Shown: piece after piece, positions 34,393 through 43,960 of the stretch
Position numbering within the stretch: position 1 is the first letter of the stretch
Layout: the number at the start of each line of letters is the position of its first letter
Origin: CAVSVP01 sp963731125
GTDB taxonomy: Bacteria; Pseudomonadota; Gammaproteobacteria; Competibacterales; Competibacteraceae
Assembly (NCBI GenBank): GCA_963731125.1
Contig: CAVSVP010000024.1
Location: forward strand, 124,001 to 188,000
Reading direction: 5' to 3'
DNA: 64,000 nt
Translations under genes and position numbers: made by a program
Notes under the pieces: model-generated
The model's database searches: none
What the model was told of the DNA's origin: nothing
The model's input: only the letters and a program-made list of their open reading frames with translations

Positions 34393-35574
34393 CTACGGTG
34401 TAGTCGATCTCCTTCCTGTTATGTACAGGTATTCGCCGGCAAGGGCACGGAAAAAAGCTTCCGTATCGGCAAAACGGAGAGCGGCGGCATAGCGATCAAT
34501 GTTTTGCGGCAGGGAACGCTGCAGCCGCTGCCTAAAGTACCAGTTTAGAAGCTGGAATCGGTTGAGGTCAATGTCATCGAGTTCCGGGTGCAGGATGCCG
34601 CTTTCCAATAGCCGAATCTCTTTTCGGTAGGCGCGTCTGATGCAGGAAGAGAAGTGCAACGTGTTATATAAGTGATTGGTCAAATGAACGTCGAGTAGCG
34701 GTTCACCCAGGGAAGCCAAGGTCCGCAGTTGGATTTCTGTTGATTGCTCAAGGGAGAGGTTGCCGGTGAGCCGTAATTCGTCGAACAGGCTGTCCAGTAA
34801 TAGCCAGTGCTGCGTAGCGTTATCCACGCCATTATTGACCGATACCACGGGTAGCATGGCATTTTCCCAAAGCGTGGTATGCTCGAAATGAAAACCAACC
34901 GGGTTAGGATTCGCAGGACAGCTTAGCACGTCTTTTATGGCGTATAGCATAGCAAACGCGTCGTCGCGTTTCTGATCGACTCTGTGGGCACCGAGCCGGC
35001 CTGACAAAAGCTGCAGTTCATTATCCGGTAGGCCCTGCTCGGCGGCTATTCTTAGCAGTTGTCGGTAATGCGGATCACGTTGCTTATAGAATAAAGCCTT
35101 ACCGATTTTTACCAGTGCCTGCCGGGTCTCAGTACTGATAATGTGCTTGGCTTCGGCGTGGGCCAAAGTGGCGCGAATATTGGCCATGGCCTCGGTGACG
35201 ACGGCATAGCCGGCATTGCGTTGGCCGTGCACCACCGCAACCTCATCGTCATCTGCATATTCTCCGGTTTGATAGGCAGTGAAAATTTTGCCGATACCCT
35301 TCATGCCAAACTGTTGGAGTTCGGCGGCGCGCAGGGCGCCCATGCTGGCACTGCCAAATACCTGAATGCCCTGGGTCATTGCCCAAAGAATTTCCTTGTG
35401 ACGAACCGCCGGCACACCTTCAAAATAGCCGTCGATAATGCCGATAGCACGGGGTTGGCGCAGCGCCACGCGGTAGACATCACCCTGTTGCACCGGCGGT
35501 AGATAGGTAGCGTTAAGCACCTTGAGGGCATCGGCGGAGGAAAGGGTAGGGCCGGTAAAAATATAAGCCGTCAT
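34393..35574 (-). CDS. tfuA: TfuA-domain protein
   Basis: 393 residues. The N-terminal TfuA core is obvious: IFTGPTLSSADALKVL, LPPVQQGDVYRVAL, AIGIIDGYFEGVPAVRHKEI, AMTQGIQVFGSASMGALRAA and GEYADDDEVAVVH. TfuA proteins partner YcaO enzymes; YcaO-TfuA pairs install thioamides in methyl-coenzyme M reductase and in thioviridamide-type peptides, TfuA supplying sulfur-transfer function. The C-terminal 170 residues are a helical extension without known motifs. Its ATG overlaps the YcaO stop by 4 bp (ATGA), indicating coupled translation. Confidence 0.92.
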   Translation of the reverse strand: MTAYIFTGPTLSSADALKVLNATYLPPVQQGDVYRVALRQPRAIGIIDGYFEGVPAVRHKEILWAMTQGIQVFGSASMGALRAAELQQFGMKGIGKIFTAYQTGEYADDDEVAVVHGQRNAGYAVVTEAMANIRATLAHAEAKHIISTETRQALVKIGKALFYKQRDPHYRQLLRIAAEQGLPDNELQLLSGRLGAHRVDQKRDDAFAMLYAIKDVLSCPANPNPVGFHFEHTTLWENAMLPVVSVNNGVDNATQHWLLLDSLFDELRLTGNLSLEQSTEIQLRTLASLGEPLLDVHLTNHLYNTLHFSSCIRRAYRKEIRLLESGILHPELDDIDLNRFQLLNWYFRQRLQRSLPQNIDRYAAALRFADTEAFFRALAGEYLYITGRRSTTP

Positions 35575-36785
35575 TGCTGCTGCTCAAGCACCCTTTGGGC
35601 GCGGATGCCGGGAACATAGTCGTCGGTTTCATCGGCACCTTCCAAACCCGGAATGACCACCCGCACGACCGGTAACCGAAAGGCGGGTTGGCTCAAATCG
35701 ACAGCTACTATTTGTTCAATGCCGGTCCTACGCAGTCTTTCCAGAACCCAGTTCAGGTCCTCTTCGAAGGTTTCGCCGTCATAGGTAGGAATTGCGGTGA
35801 AGTGCCGGGTCGGCTGGTGACAGGCCATGAAGGACCGACACTGCCGCAGCATGCGGGTTCTATAGGAAAGGGTGTATTCTTCGGGACCAATATCATCCCG
35901 GGAGCCGGCAATATAGGTGGTGCGCACCTGGACTGCTTCGGTCAAGGCCCGCAGCAGCGCCACCTCCCGGACCGGATGACAGCCACTGCCGTCCGCCGGT
36001 TGCTGGAATTCACCGTGCCGCTCGACCATCAGGCAATAAAAAGCCGGGATGCCAATGTCCGTGGTAATCTCCCAGACTCTGATCTCCAGGTCGGCACGCT
36101 CAAGCGTTGCCAAAACCTCGCGGCAAGCCTGATCCGTGACGCTGTCAAGGGCCAATCCCGTGGCTTTCCGTTGGGTCTCATCGCACCAATGCCACAAGGT
36201 GACAGCATCGCGCTCGACGGTTTCGCAAATCCCATGGAGTATCGCCTCCAGCCGATGATTGCCCGAGGCCAGACCATTGGTGTTGGCGGCGAAACAGCCG
36301 CTACCCGGCGGCAGAGGTAGCGTATAGTTCGCATGCACCAGCTCGTAAGGAAGCCACATCAAGGTATCGCTCACCAGATCGTGTCCCTCAATCCACAACA
36401 GCGGTAACTCCGGTGCAAACCGGGTCTCGGCCGCTAACGGCAGTCCCGCGATATCGATCAGCGTGTGGGTATAACGGAGTTCTTCGTAGCTGGCCAGCTT
36501 GAGTGGCCGGGTAATATGCTCGGCGTGATACGCTTCCACGGCCTCCAGCAACCCTGACACCTTTGCTGCTGTCAGAGTCAATCCCTTGCCCTGGGAGACA
36601 GAGATCGAACGGGCATTAGGTCGGCAAACCATAACAACCGGGATGTCGATGTTATCCAGACCAGTGACATTGGCGATCCGGGTAATACCCATCACAGGCA
36701 GCAGCGGCGTCACCCGCGCCAGCGTTTCGGCCGGTGCCACCGTGCGCCGAGTCCCTAAGCGGTAAGTTTTATGCGGCAGGGACAT
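35571..36785 (-). CDS. ycaO: YcaO-domain ATP-dependent peptide-modifying enzyme
   Basis: 404 residues from ATG 36785; a TTG four codons earlier is in frame. ATP/Mg-binding glutamates occur in SGLLEAVEAYHAEH and HGICETVERDAVTLWHW, and the C-terminal SQPAFRLPVVRVVIPGLEG is typical of TfuA-linked YcaO proteins. YcaO enzymes activate backbone amides by phosphorylation to form azolines or, with TfuA, thioamides. It begins 37 bp after the cyclase-like gene. There is no E1-like or dehydrogenase gene, so azole formation is less likely than thioamidation or another amide change. The substrate is unknown; the repeat protein at 32439 is the best candidate in the window. Confidence 0.93.
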   Translation of the reverse strand: MSLPHKTYRLGTRRTVAPAETLARVTPLLPVMGITRIANVTGLDNIDIPVVMVCRPNARSISVSQGKGLTLTAAKVSGLLEAVEAYHAEHITRPLKLASYEELRYTHTLIDIAGLPLAAETRFAPELPLLWIEGHDLVSDTLMWLPYELVHANYTLPLPPGSGCFAANTNGLASGNHRLEAILHGICETVERDAVTLWHWCDETQRKATGLALDSVTDQACREVLATLERADLEIRVWEITTDIGIPAFYCLMVERHGEFQQPADGSGCHPVREVALLRALTEAVQVRTTYIAGSRDDIGPEEYTLSYRTRMLRQCRSFMACHQPTRHFTAIPTYDGETFEEDLNWVLERLRRTGIEQIVAVDLSQPAFRLPVVRVVIPGLEGADETDDYVPGIRAQRVLEQQQ

Positions 36786-36821
36786 GGGCGTAAGCAAAAC
36801 ATCAACGTATAGCGGAAAAGC

Positions 36822-39800
36822 TTAACTCGACACCGTGTCGAGCAGTGCTTTGGCCTCTCTCAGATCGGTGGTATGCCAGCCTTCCGAAAACTCGCGTAGG
36901 ATACTGGTAAGGGCTTCTTGGGCGGCGTCCGGCCTGCTCTGCCGCAAACGCAGACGGGCCAAGCTCATGGCCACACGCAGCTGCAGGGATTTTGCACACT
37001 GTCGTTGCGCCAGCCGCAGCGCTTCTCGAAAGCAGATTTCAGCCTCGGCCTGCTGAGTGTCTGAGCGGGCCAGTAGCAACTCGCCCTGACGCCGATACAG
37101 TTCGGCCCACCAATGCCGCATACCGCTTTGTTTTGCCAATGTCAGAGCCTCTTCAAGAACATCGAAACCTTCGTCGAGCCGCCGAATGTCATAACAAACC
37201 TCGGCCAGCATCTCGAGGAAAACCGGAAAGTCATCTTCGATGCCGGTGTCGCGCTGGGCGTCAATACCCTGGCGTAGCAGGGCAATGCCCATTTCCGGAT
37301 TTCCGCATGCTGCCAGCGCCCAACCTCTGAACACGGTGCCTCTGGCATGATAATGAGGCAGGCTTTTTTCGGCGGCGAAGGCAATTAATGTTTCGCTGTG
37401 CACCAACACCCTAGCAAACTCGCGCCGGTATTGATAGAGCATCAGCGCATAGTCGTAGGCATGGGCGAGGCTGGGCGGATGACGCAGTGTTTCTGCCCAG
37501 CCCAGCGCTTGCTCGGCACGTTGCCAAGCTTGGTCGGGAAAGCCTAGAAGCCACAAAGCCAATGCCGCTTCCCCGTGGGCACAGACCTTAGCGTCATGGC
37601 CGCCGTAAACCGTGGCATGGGAAGGGTGCCGGTGGGGATCATAGAGCGCCATGCCGGCGTCAATATGACGACAACATTCGGTCAATTTGCCCAAATTGAA
37701 TAGCGTCGCCCACTGGGCGTGATGGGCCTGCAGGCGCAATTCCGACCCCTCTTGAGCCTGCGCCGTGCTCAATAACTTGTCGGCAAGTTCGTGTGCGGTT
37801 TTCAGATGAAAGCAAGAGCGCCACAAGCCCCAGTAAGCAGGAAATTGCTGCGGTGCGGCTGCTAATGTTGTGCAGAGCTCGCGCGCGCGAAAATAAGTTT
37901 GCTGCACTTCAGGGTGTCCGGGACCCTTAGTATTAATCAGTGTCGCTCCCAGGGTGAGCAACAGATTCAACTTAAGCTGCTTATGGTTCAGTGTATCCGC
38001 CAGCGTCTCGACAAAAGCTAGACCTTTTTCCAAATGCTCAACGGCCTCCTTGTTGGCAGAACGCTCGCTGGCCCGTTGGCCCGCCTTCAACCAATAAGCC
38101 GCCGCCTTCTCCGGTAGTTCTGCGACGGTAAAATGATAGGCCAATAGCTCGGGATTCGTGGCGGTGGTATGGGGAAACTGCGCTTCGAGGGCATCGGCAA
38201 TCCGGCCATGGATGATCCGGCGTTGCCGGTGTAGCAGGCTGTCGTAAGCGGCCTCCTGGATCAGTGCATGTTTAAACGCATAGGTCGCTTGCGGTGGCAT
38301 GCCGCTACACAAAAGCAATCCCGCTTTGCAGAGTTGTTCTAAGGCATCATTCAGATCGAGCTCCGGTAGTGGTGCCACCGCCGCCAGTAGTTCATAGGAA
38401 AATTGACGACCTATAGCGCCTCCGATCTGGGCGGTGGACTTCGCGGATCCCAGCTGATCAAGCCGGGCTCGCAACAAATCTTGTAAAGTCGCGGGAATGT
38501 TGACTAATGATGCAGTGTTGGCCGGATTAAGATCGGCGTTAAGCAGAGTCTTAATGAGTTCTTCCAGAAACAGCGGAATACCATCGGTCTTAAGCAAAAT
38601 TGAATCGACAACAGACACCGGTAGACGGTTACCGCCGAGATGTTGCAGCATTGTCAGGCTATGTTCGGGAGGCAATCGTTCCACCGATAAAGAAGCCACA
38701 AACTGCTGGGACCAAGGCGTGGAGAAGTCGGGACGAAAGGTGCAAACCAGCAGCAGGCGTAACGTCGGCGTGCGCTCAACGATAAGGTTTAACAGTTCTA
38801 GGGAACTGGGATCAATCCAGTGAATGTCTTCGACGATCAATAAAACAGGACGTTTAGCGGTGAGATTCACAAGGTATTGAAGCAATACCGCGAAGGTTTT
38901 TTCTTTCTGCCGCTGCGGGCCGATTTCCAGAGGGGGATAGCGGTTACCGATGGGGATTGATAAGAGGTTGGCGAACAGCGGCATCATCTCTTCGAGATTA
39001 TCGGTTACCCGCGCTAACAGGCGGGCCAGTTTGGTCAGCCGTTGTTCAGCACTATCGTCCTGGGTAAACCCGGCCCAGCTTTCCATATGCTCGATAATGG
39101 GATACAGTGCGCTACCGCTGTAGTAGGAGGCACACTGATAATACTCTAAGGCGTGATGCTCTTTGGCAATCCGCTCGCGCAGAGCTTGCACAAGGCGTGA
39201 TTTACCGATGCCGGCTTCGCCGGAGAGCAGCATGGTTCGGCCCGTACCCGCCTTGGCATTATTCCAGTGGTGCAGCAGTAATGCCAGCGCCTCTTCACGA
39301 TCAACCAGCGGCAAGAGATGCGTGGCATGCATTGCCTGAAAACGGCTTTCCACCCGTTTCGGCCGAATCACTCGCCAGGCTGATACCGGCTCGGCAAACC
39401 CCTTGAATTGATAAGTTCCCAAGTCCGTGCACTCGAACAACTCACACAGCAGTTTGCGAGTGAGGGCGTCGATCACGATACCGTTGCGTTCGGCGATGGT
39501 CTGCAAGCGCGCTGCCAAAGGTACCGTCGGTCCGACGATCAGCTTTTTTTCCACACTGCCTTTACGAATTAAATCACCGGTGACCACGGCGCCGGTGGCA
39601 ATACCGATACGCACCGCCATATCGATGGTTTTATGCCATCTCGGTAGGCGCTCAGAGTGCTGCAGCGTTTCGACAATGTCGAGGGCAGCCTGCACAGCGC
39701 GTTCCGCATCGTCTTCATAAATCCGTGGATAACCAAAGTAGGCTAGGATACCATCGCCCATATATTCGGCAACGTAACCGCCGAAACGCTCCACGATTCC

Positions 39801-40064
39801 CGCGCAGGTAGCGCTGTAGTGATGAATCAGTTCCTGAAAATCTTCTGGATCAAGTTGCGCGCAAATGGCAGTAGAGCCGATAAGGTCGCAAAATAGCACC
39901 GTGAGCTGGCGCCGGTCGCCTGCCTGGCCAGGAAAGGGGTTGCGTTGCTGTGGAGTAGGCTGAGATGATTTTGCGATTCCCGTCGACAGACGATTACCGC
40001 AATGGCCGCAGTATGTAAATGTGGCCGTGGTCTCGCGCTGGCAAACCGGGCAAATAATCGTCAA
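36822..40064 (-). CDS. Class III nucleotidyl cyclase-AAA-TPR regulatory protein
   Basis: 1080 residues. Order: an N-terminal zinc ribbon (CPVCQRETT...YCGHCG, residues 5-23), a class III cyclase domain (50-235) with metal-binding D60 in TVLFCDLIGST and D104 in YMGDGILAYFGYP, a P-loop ATPase (GEAGIGKS at 282, Walker B VLLIVEDIHW) and a long TPR-like C-terminus. The cyclase transition-state asparagine normally found in the TPNLAARLQ stretch is replaced (TVPLAARLQ), although the Arg remains, so activity may be reduced. It is the first gene of the YcaO/TfuA operon, 37 bp before ycaO, and could act as its sensor or regulator. Confidence 0.88.
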   Translation of the reverse strand: MTIICPVCQRETTATFTYCGHCGNRLSTGIAKSSQPTPQQRNPFPGQAGDRRQLTVLFCDLIGSTAICAQLDPEDFQELIHHYSATCAGIVERFGGYVAEYMGDGILAYFGYPRIYEDDAERAVQAALDIVETLQHSERLPRWHKTIDMAVRIGIATGAVVTGDLIRKGSVEKKLIVGPTVPLAARLQTIAERNGIVIDALTRKLLCELFECTDLGTYQFKGFAEPVSAWRVIRPKRVESRFQAMHATHLLPLVDREEALALLLHHWNNAKAGTGRTMLLSGEAGIGKSRLVQALRERIAKEHHALEYYQCASYYSGSALYPIIEHMESWAGFTQDDSAEQRLTKLARLLARVTDNLEEMMPLFANLLSIPIGNRYPPLEIGPQRQKEKTFAVLLQYLVNLTAKRPVLLIVEDIHWIDPSSLELLNLIVERTPTLRLLLVCTFRPDFSTPWSQQFVASLSVERLPPEHSLTMLQHLGGNRLPVSVVDSILLKTDGIPLFLEELIKTLLNADLNPANTASLVNIPATLQDLLRARLDQLGSAKSTAQIGGAIGRQFSYELLAAVAPLPELDLNDALEQLCKAGLLLCSGMPPQATYAFKHALIQEAAYDSLLHRQRRIIHGRIADALEAQFPHTTATNPELLAYHFTVAELPEKAAAYWLKAGQRASERSANKEAVEHLEKGLAFVETLADTLNHKQLKLNLLLTLGATLINTKGPGHPEVQQTYFRARELCTTLAAAPQQFPAYWGLWRSCFHLKTAHELADKLLSTAQAQEGSELRLQAHHAQWATLFNLGKLTECCRHIDAGMALYDPHRHPSHATVYGGHDAKVCAHGEAALALWLLGFPDQAWQRAEQALGWAETLRHPPSLAHAYDYALMLYQYRREFARVLVHSETLIAFAAEKSLPHYHARGTVFRGWALAACGNPEMGIALLRQGIDAQRDTGIEDDFPVFLEMLAEVCYDIRRLDEGFDVLEEALTLAKQSGMRHWWAELYRRQGELLLARSDTQQAEAEICFREALRLAQRQCAKSLQLRVAMSLARLRLRQSRPDAAQEALTSILREFSEGWHTTDLREAKALLDTVSS

Positions 40065-40360
40065 GGTATCCTCCCATTTGGCTGTTGCACAGCGGGTGAT
40101 TAAACAACCGCAAACAACGGTGAATGAAACGCAACCCTGCAGGAAAAGGCACAGAATGAATTTCGTTTACTATGAATTTTAAAAAAACACTTTCCAAACT
40201 ATCATAAACTTTTCTGCTGTACCGTAAACCCTTCGGTAGTGTTGCCGTGGTTTCGTTAAAATCGTTGTCAGACGCGACCGCTAAGCGGCTTGGCTGATGT
40301 CATCTGGTAAACTTGCATTTCCTGTCACTTTTTGATGATGTTTGTTATCGCATTAGCCTC

Positions 40361-41560
40361 ATGTGGAAAAAACTGCAACAGATCCTCCTCAAGCCCAGGG
40401 TTGACGATCAAGAACTAGAAGCGCGGCTCGCGAGAATTAAGGCACAGCTGCCAACGCCGGTATTCTGGTTAGTGGGCAAGGCCCAGTCCGGCAAAACTTC
40501 TTTAATCCGGGCGCTGACCGGCGACAGCCGTGCCGTCATCGGCGATGGTATCCGGCCCTGCACGCATACTGCCTACGTTTACGATTTTCCCGACCCAAAC
40601 AATTGCTTTCTCAAATTTCTCGATACCCGGGGTTTGGCAGAGGTCGATTATGATCCCGCTGAAGATATCGCTGTTTTTCAGGAACAGGCGCATTTGCTGA
40701 TAGTCGTGATCAAGGCAATGGATCATGCTCAGCAGGCGGTGATGTCGGCGGTGCAGGCAATTATCCGCAAACGGCCCGATTGGCCAGTGATCGTGGTGCA
40801 GACGGCGCTTCACGAAGGTTATCCAGACCCGGCCTTTGAGCATGTCTTACCGTATCCCTTTGGTCATTGGCCCTTGCCCGCTACGGTTCCGGAGGATCTG
40901 GCCCGTTCTCTAGGCAAGCAGCGGGAATTATTTAAGGGTATCGATGCGCGCTTTGTTTGCGTTGATTTTACTCTGCCGGAGGACGGCTATGAGCCGTCTA
41001 ATTATGGGCTCGATGCCTTATGGAACGCCATTGAAGATGCCCTGCCATTGGGTATGGTCGCCACGGTGAAAAACAGTGCGAGCATGCGCCGTGAGCTGCA
41101 GGATGCTTACAGCCAAGCAGCGCATCCCCATATCATTGCCTATGCCATTGCCGCCGGTGCTGCCGGCGCCATTCCAGTCCCGTTTGTGGACGTGCCGCTG
41201 GTCACCCTGATCCAGGCCAAGATGTTGCAAACCCTTGCCTCGATTTACAGCCAGACCATTGACCGGCGGCTGCTTAACGAGATCGGTAGCGCTTTAGGGG
41301 TCAGTCTGTTAGCCAATCTAGGCCGACGCGAGCTGTTGAAATTTATTCCAGTGTATGGAACCGGAGTCTCGTCACTGCTGACCGCCGCAACGACCTATGC
41401 TCTGGGCAAGACCCTGGGCGCTTATTTCAGCCATATCCGCCGGGGCGGTACTCTGGAACCCGAATTGTTTCAAAGGCTTTATGCCGAGCAATTCGCCCAA
41501 GGTCAGCAGCTCTTAAAGGGTTATCTAAAGTCCATCAATCGGAACAATACAATCTCATGA
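40361..41560 (+). CDS. Era-like GTPase with membrane-associated C-terminus (DUF697-like)
   Basis: 399 residues from ATG 40361; a TTG at 40313 is in frame. G1 is VGKAQSGKTSLIRAL (39-46) and G3 is FLKFLDTRG. The expected NKxD is replaced around VVQTALHEG, so guanine specificity may rest on TALHEG, as in YfjP/YeeP-like relatives. The C-terminal half (IIAYAIAAGAAGAIPVPFVD, ALGVSLLANLGRRELLKF) is a hydrophobic helical bundle like DUF697. It is probably a membrane-bound stress or envelope GTPase. Its stop overlaps the start of the next GTPase gene (ATGA, 41557-41560). Confidence 0.82.
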   Translation: MWKKLQQILLKPRVDDQELEARLARIKAQLPTPVFWLVGKAQSGKTSLIRALTGDSRAVIGDGIRPCTHTAYVYDFPDPNNCFLKFLDTRGLAEVDYDPAEDIAVFQEQAHLLIVVIKAMDHAQQAVMSAVQAIIRKRPDWPVIVVQTALHEGYPDPAFEHVLPYPFGHWPLPATVPEDLARSLGKQRELFKGIDARFVCVDFTLPEDGYEPSNYGLDALWNAIEDALPLGMVATVKNSASMRRELQDAYSQAAHPHIIAYAIAAGAAGAIPVPFVDVPLVTLIQAKMLQTLASIYSQTIDRRLLNEIGSALGVSLLANLGRRELLKFIPVYGTGVSSLLTAATTYALGKTLGAYFSHIRRGGTLEPELFQRLYAEQFAQGQQLLKGYLKSINRNNTIS

Positions 41561-43137
41561 AGCTGCCGGTGAAAATGGGTTTATTTTTAGTGGTGACGAT
41601 GTTGCCGCTGCTCCTATTGTTGGGTGCCGGATTTCTTTGGTTATGGCAAGAAGCCCTGCTGTTGCCCTGGATGGGATTGATGAGTCTCATGGCACTGCTG
41701 AGCTGGCTGGTAGCCCGTTGGTTAAAGCCGCAAAAAATCGAGCCCATCAAACTTGATGTCGATCCTTTCGTCAACTGGACGACCCAGGATGCCGACGCCT
41801 GGCGTAGAGTGGAAGAGCTTGCCCGGCGGGTACAAAGGGAGGACCCCGATGTCAACCATTGGGAGTTTTTTCGGAATACTCTCAAAGAAGTGATGGAGTC
41901 CGTTGCCCTGCATTATTATCCAAAACAACGGGATCCCCTCCTGGAAATTCGGATTCCGGATTTGCTGAAAGTCATTGAACTCATGGCGCGGGATCTGCGG
42001 GTGGCGTTTACCGAGAACGTACCGGGCAGCCATATCCTGACCATCAATGACATGGCGCGCGGCCGCCGTTTGGCCAACAAAGGCCAGCAACTCTATACCC
42101 TGTATCGTTTTATTGCCATCGGGATCGATCCCGTTTCGGCGGCAATTCGCGAGTTGCGCGGGCTCGCGGCGTCGGGGATTCTGTCGGCATCTACCCGGGA
42201 GATCAAACAGTGGCTGCTGGATGCCTACGTCAAAAAAATCGGCTATTACGCCATCGAGCTCTATAGCGGCCGGTTGGTTTTGGACGAGGCGGCATTCAGT
42301 GCGCATATCACTGCCGTTTCCCGGCGCGACGCCGAGGCCGCCCGGCAGCTGGAGATGTCGCTTAGCGAAGAACCACTGCGAATTCTGGTACTGGGGCAGG
42401 TAAAAGCGGGGAAATCCAGCCTGATCAACGCCTTGTTCGGTGAGATGAAAGCAATGGTCGATGTAGTACCGATCACCAGCCGTGTACAGCCCTACTTGTT
42501 GCAGCGTGGGGGAGTGGAGCGCGCCATCATTCTCGATACCGCCGGCTACGAAGATAGTGATAATCCAGCGCGACCCCTGGCCGAAGCCGCCAAAGAGGTG
42601 CTTAAAAGCGATCTGATCCTGCTGGTCTGCTCTGCTTTGAGTGCTTCCCGGCAAGCTGATCGCCGGCTGTTGCAGGAGCTGCAGGCGATTTTTACAGATA
42701 AGACGGGAGAAGCATTACCGCCCGTGATTGTCGTGCTAAGCCATATCGATCAGCTGCGGCCGTTTCGGGAATGGCAACCCCCTTATAATATCGCCGAACC
42801 GGATACGCCTAAAGCGCACCTGATTCGCCGGGCGATGGACGCTGTTGCGGCGGATTTGGGGGTGGAGCTTAGCCGGGTGGTGCCGGTGAATCTAAAGCCC
42901 GGCCAGGAATATAACATTGAGGAGGGGCTGATACCGGCCATTTTGCAGACCCTGGATAACGCCAAACGGCTTAAGTATTTGCGCTGCCTGGCGGACTACC
43001 ACGACGAAGCTTACTGGCAGCAGTTGTGGGTACAGGGAAAAAACGCCGGAAAGATTATCGCCCGTCGGGGGGTAGGATGGCTTGGGGGAGTCGCGAGGCG
43101 GCTGGATGCGTTAAATCATCCCGGACCTAAGCCTTGA
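41557..43137 (+). CDS. Membrane-anchored GTPase (dynamin/Era-like)
   Basis: 526 residues. Two N-terminal membrane helices (residues 7-30 and 36-55), a helical region, then a GTPase domain: G1 VLGQVKAGKSSLINALFGE (280-287), G3 AIILDTAGYED, G4-like VVLSHIDQLRPF and G5-like VPVNLKP. The layout, with the GTPase facing the cytosol behind a helical linker, resembles YcjX/YcjF-type partners. Translational overlap with the preceding GTPase gene suggests the two act as a heteromeric pair. A strong hairpin terminator follows at 43200. Confidence 0.85.
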   Translation: MKLPVKMGLFLVVTMLPLLLLLGAGFLWLWQEALLLPWMGLMSLMALLSWLVARWLKPQKIEPIKLDVDPFVNWTTQDADAWRRVEELARRVQREDPDVNHWEFFRNTLKEVMESVALHYYPKQRDPLLEIRIPDLLKVIELMARDLRVAFTENVPGSHILTINDMARGRRLANKGQQLYTLYRFIAIGIDPVSAAIRELRGLAASGILSASTREIKQWLLDAYVKKIGYYAIELYSGRLVLDEAAFSAHITAVSRRDAEAARQLEMSLSEEPLRILVLGQVKAGKSSLINALFGEMKAMVDVVPITSRVQPYLLQRGGVERAIILDTAGYEDSDNPARPLAEAAKEVLKSDLILLVCSALSASRQADRRLLQELQAIFTDKTGEALPPVIVVLSHIDQLRPFREWQPPYNIAEPDTPKAHLIRRAMDAVAADLGVELSRVVPVNLKPGQEYNIEEGLIPAILQTLDNAKRLKYLRCLADYHDEAYWQQLWVQGKNAGKIIARRGVGWLGGVARRLDALNHPGPKP

Positions 43138-43199
43138 TGGATGACGAGATGAGAAATCGGAGAAAATGAAGCGCAGCGACATCCGGGGCCTGGAAACGT

Positions 43200-43247
43200 C
43201 GCCAGCCTGGATTACGTGAAACGTAACTCAGGCTGGCGGTAGTGTCT
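43200..43247. terminator. Bidirectional terminator hairpin between convergent genes
   Basis: CGCCAGCCTG (43200-43209) pairs with CAGGCTGGCG (43229-43238). Inside, TTACGT pairs with ACGTAA, giving a long stable stem with a GAA loop. TCTTTTC follows on the plus strand. It lies between the GTPase pair (plus) and wrbA (minus). Confidence 0.85.
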
Positions 43248-43262
43248 TTTCAAGAAATCGCG

Positions 43263-43865
43263 CTAAGCGGCAAGCTTCTTGGCGATTTTCGCCACATGTT
43301 CGCCTTGAAAGCGGGCGATGGTTAGCTCATTGTCTGAGGGTTGGCGGCTGCCGTCGCGATCCGCCAGCGTACTCGCACCATAAGGACTCCCGCCGGTGAT
43401 TTCAGACATATTGAGCAGCCCCTGGCAAGAATACGGCACACCCACAATCACCATGCCTTGGTGTAATAGCGTGGTATGACACGAGATGATGGTGGTCTCT
43501 TGGCCGCCGTGCTGGGTTGCGGTAGAGGTAAATACGCTGCCGACCTTGCCGATCAGCGTGCCGCTCATCCAGTGTTTGCCCGTTTGGTCAAGAAAATTGC
43601 GCATCTGCGAGCACATATTACCAAAGCGAGTAGGCGTACCAAAAATGATGGCATCATAATCGGGGAGTTCATCGACGCTGGCAAGAGGAGCGTCCTGATC
43701 CAGTTTTGCGCCGGCTTGCCGGGCAACATCCTCGGGCATCAGCTCCGGTACACGCTTAATGGCGACCTCGACATCATCCACCCCACGGGCACCTTCGGCT
43801 ACGGCCTTGGCCATGGTCTCGATATGTCCGTACATGCTGTAGTAAAGAACGAGTATTTGGGTCAT
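43263..43865 (-). CDS. wrbA: NAD(P)H:quinone oxidoreductase, WrbA
   Basis: 200 residues from ATG 43865, with AGAGG six bases upstream. Flavodoxin-like fold: VLYYSMYGHIETMAKAVAEG is the FMN phosphate loop, FGTPTRFGNMCSQMRNFLDQ and STATQHGGQETTI are WrbA-specific, and EITGGSPYGASTLADRDGSR is the C-terminal signature. It performs two-electron reduction of quinones in the cytosol, using FMN, and protects against redox cycling. Monocistronic in appearance, convergent with the GTPase pair. Confidence 0.95.
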   Translation of the reverse strand: MTQILVLYYSMYGHIETMAKAVAEGARGVDDVEVAIKRVPELMPEDVARQAGAKLDQDAPLASVDELPDYDAIIFGTPTRFGNMCSQMRNFLDQTGKHWMSGTLIGKVGSVFTSTATQHGGQETTIISCHTTLLHQGMVIVGVPYSCQGLLNMSEITGGSPYGASTLADRDGSRQPSDNELTIARFQGEHVAKIAKKLAA

Positions 43866-43960
43866 TGGCAACCTCTGGTATGGCTGGCTTTACGAGGTTT
43901 AAGAATAGTTGATTTTTGATAAATAGCTTCTGAAATTCACTACGGCCTATCCGAATGAGT

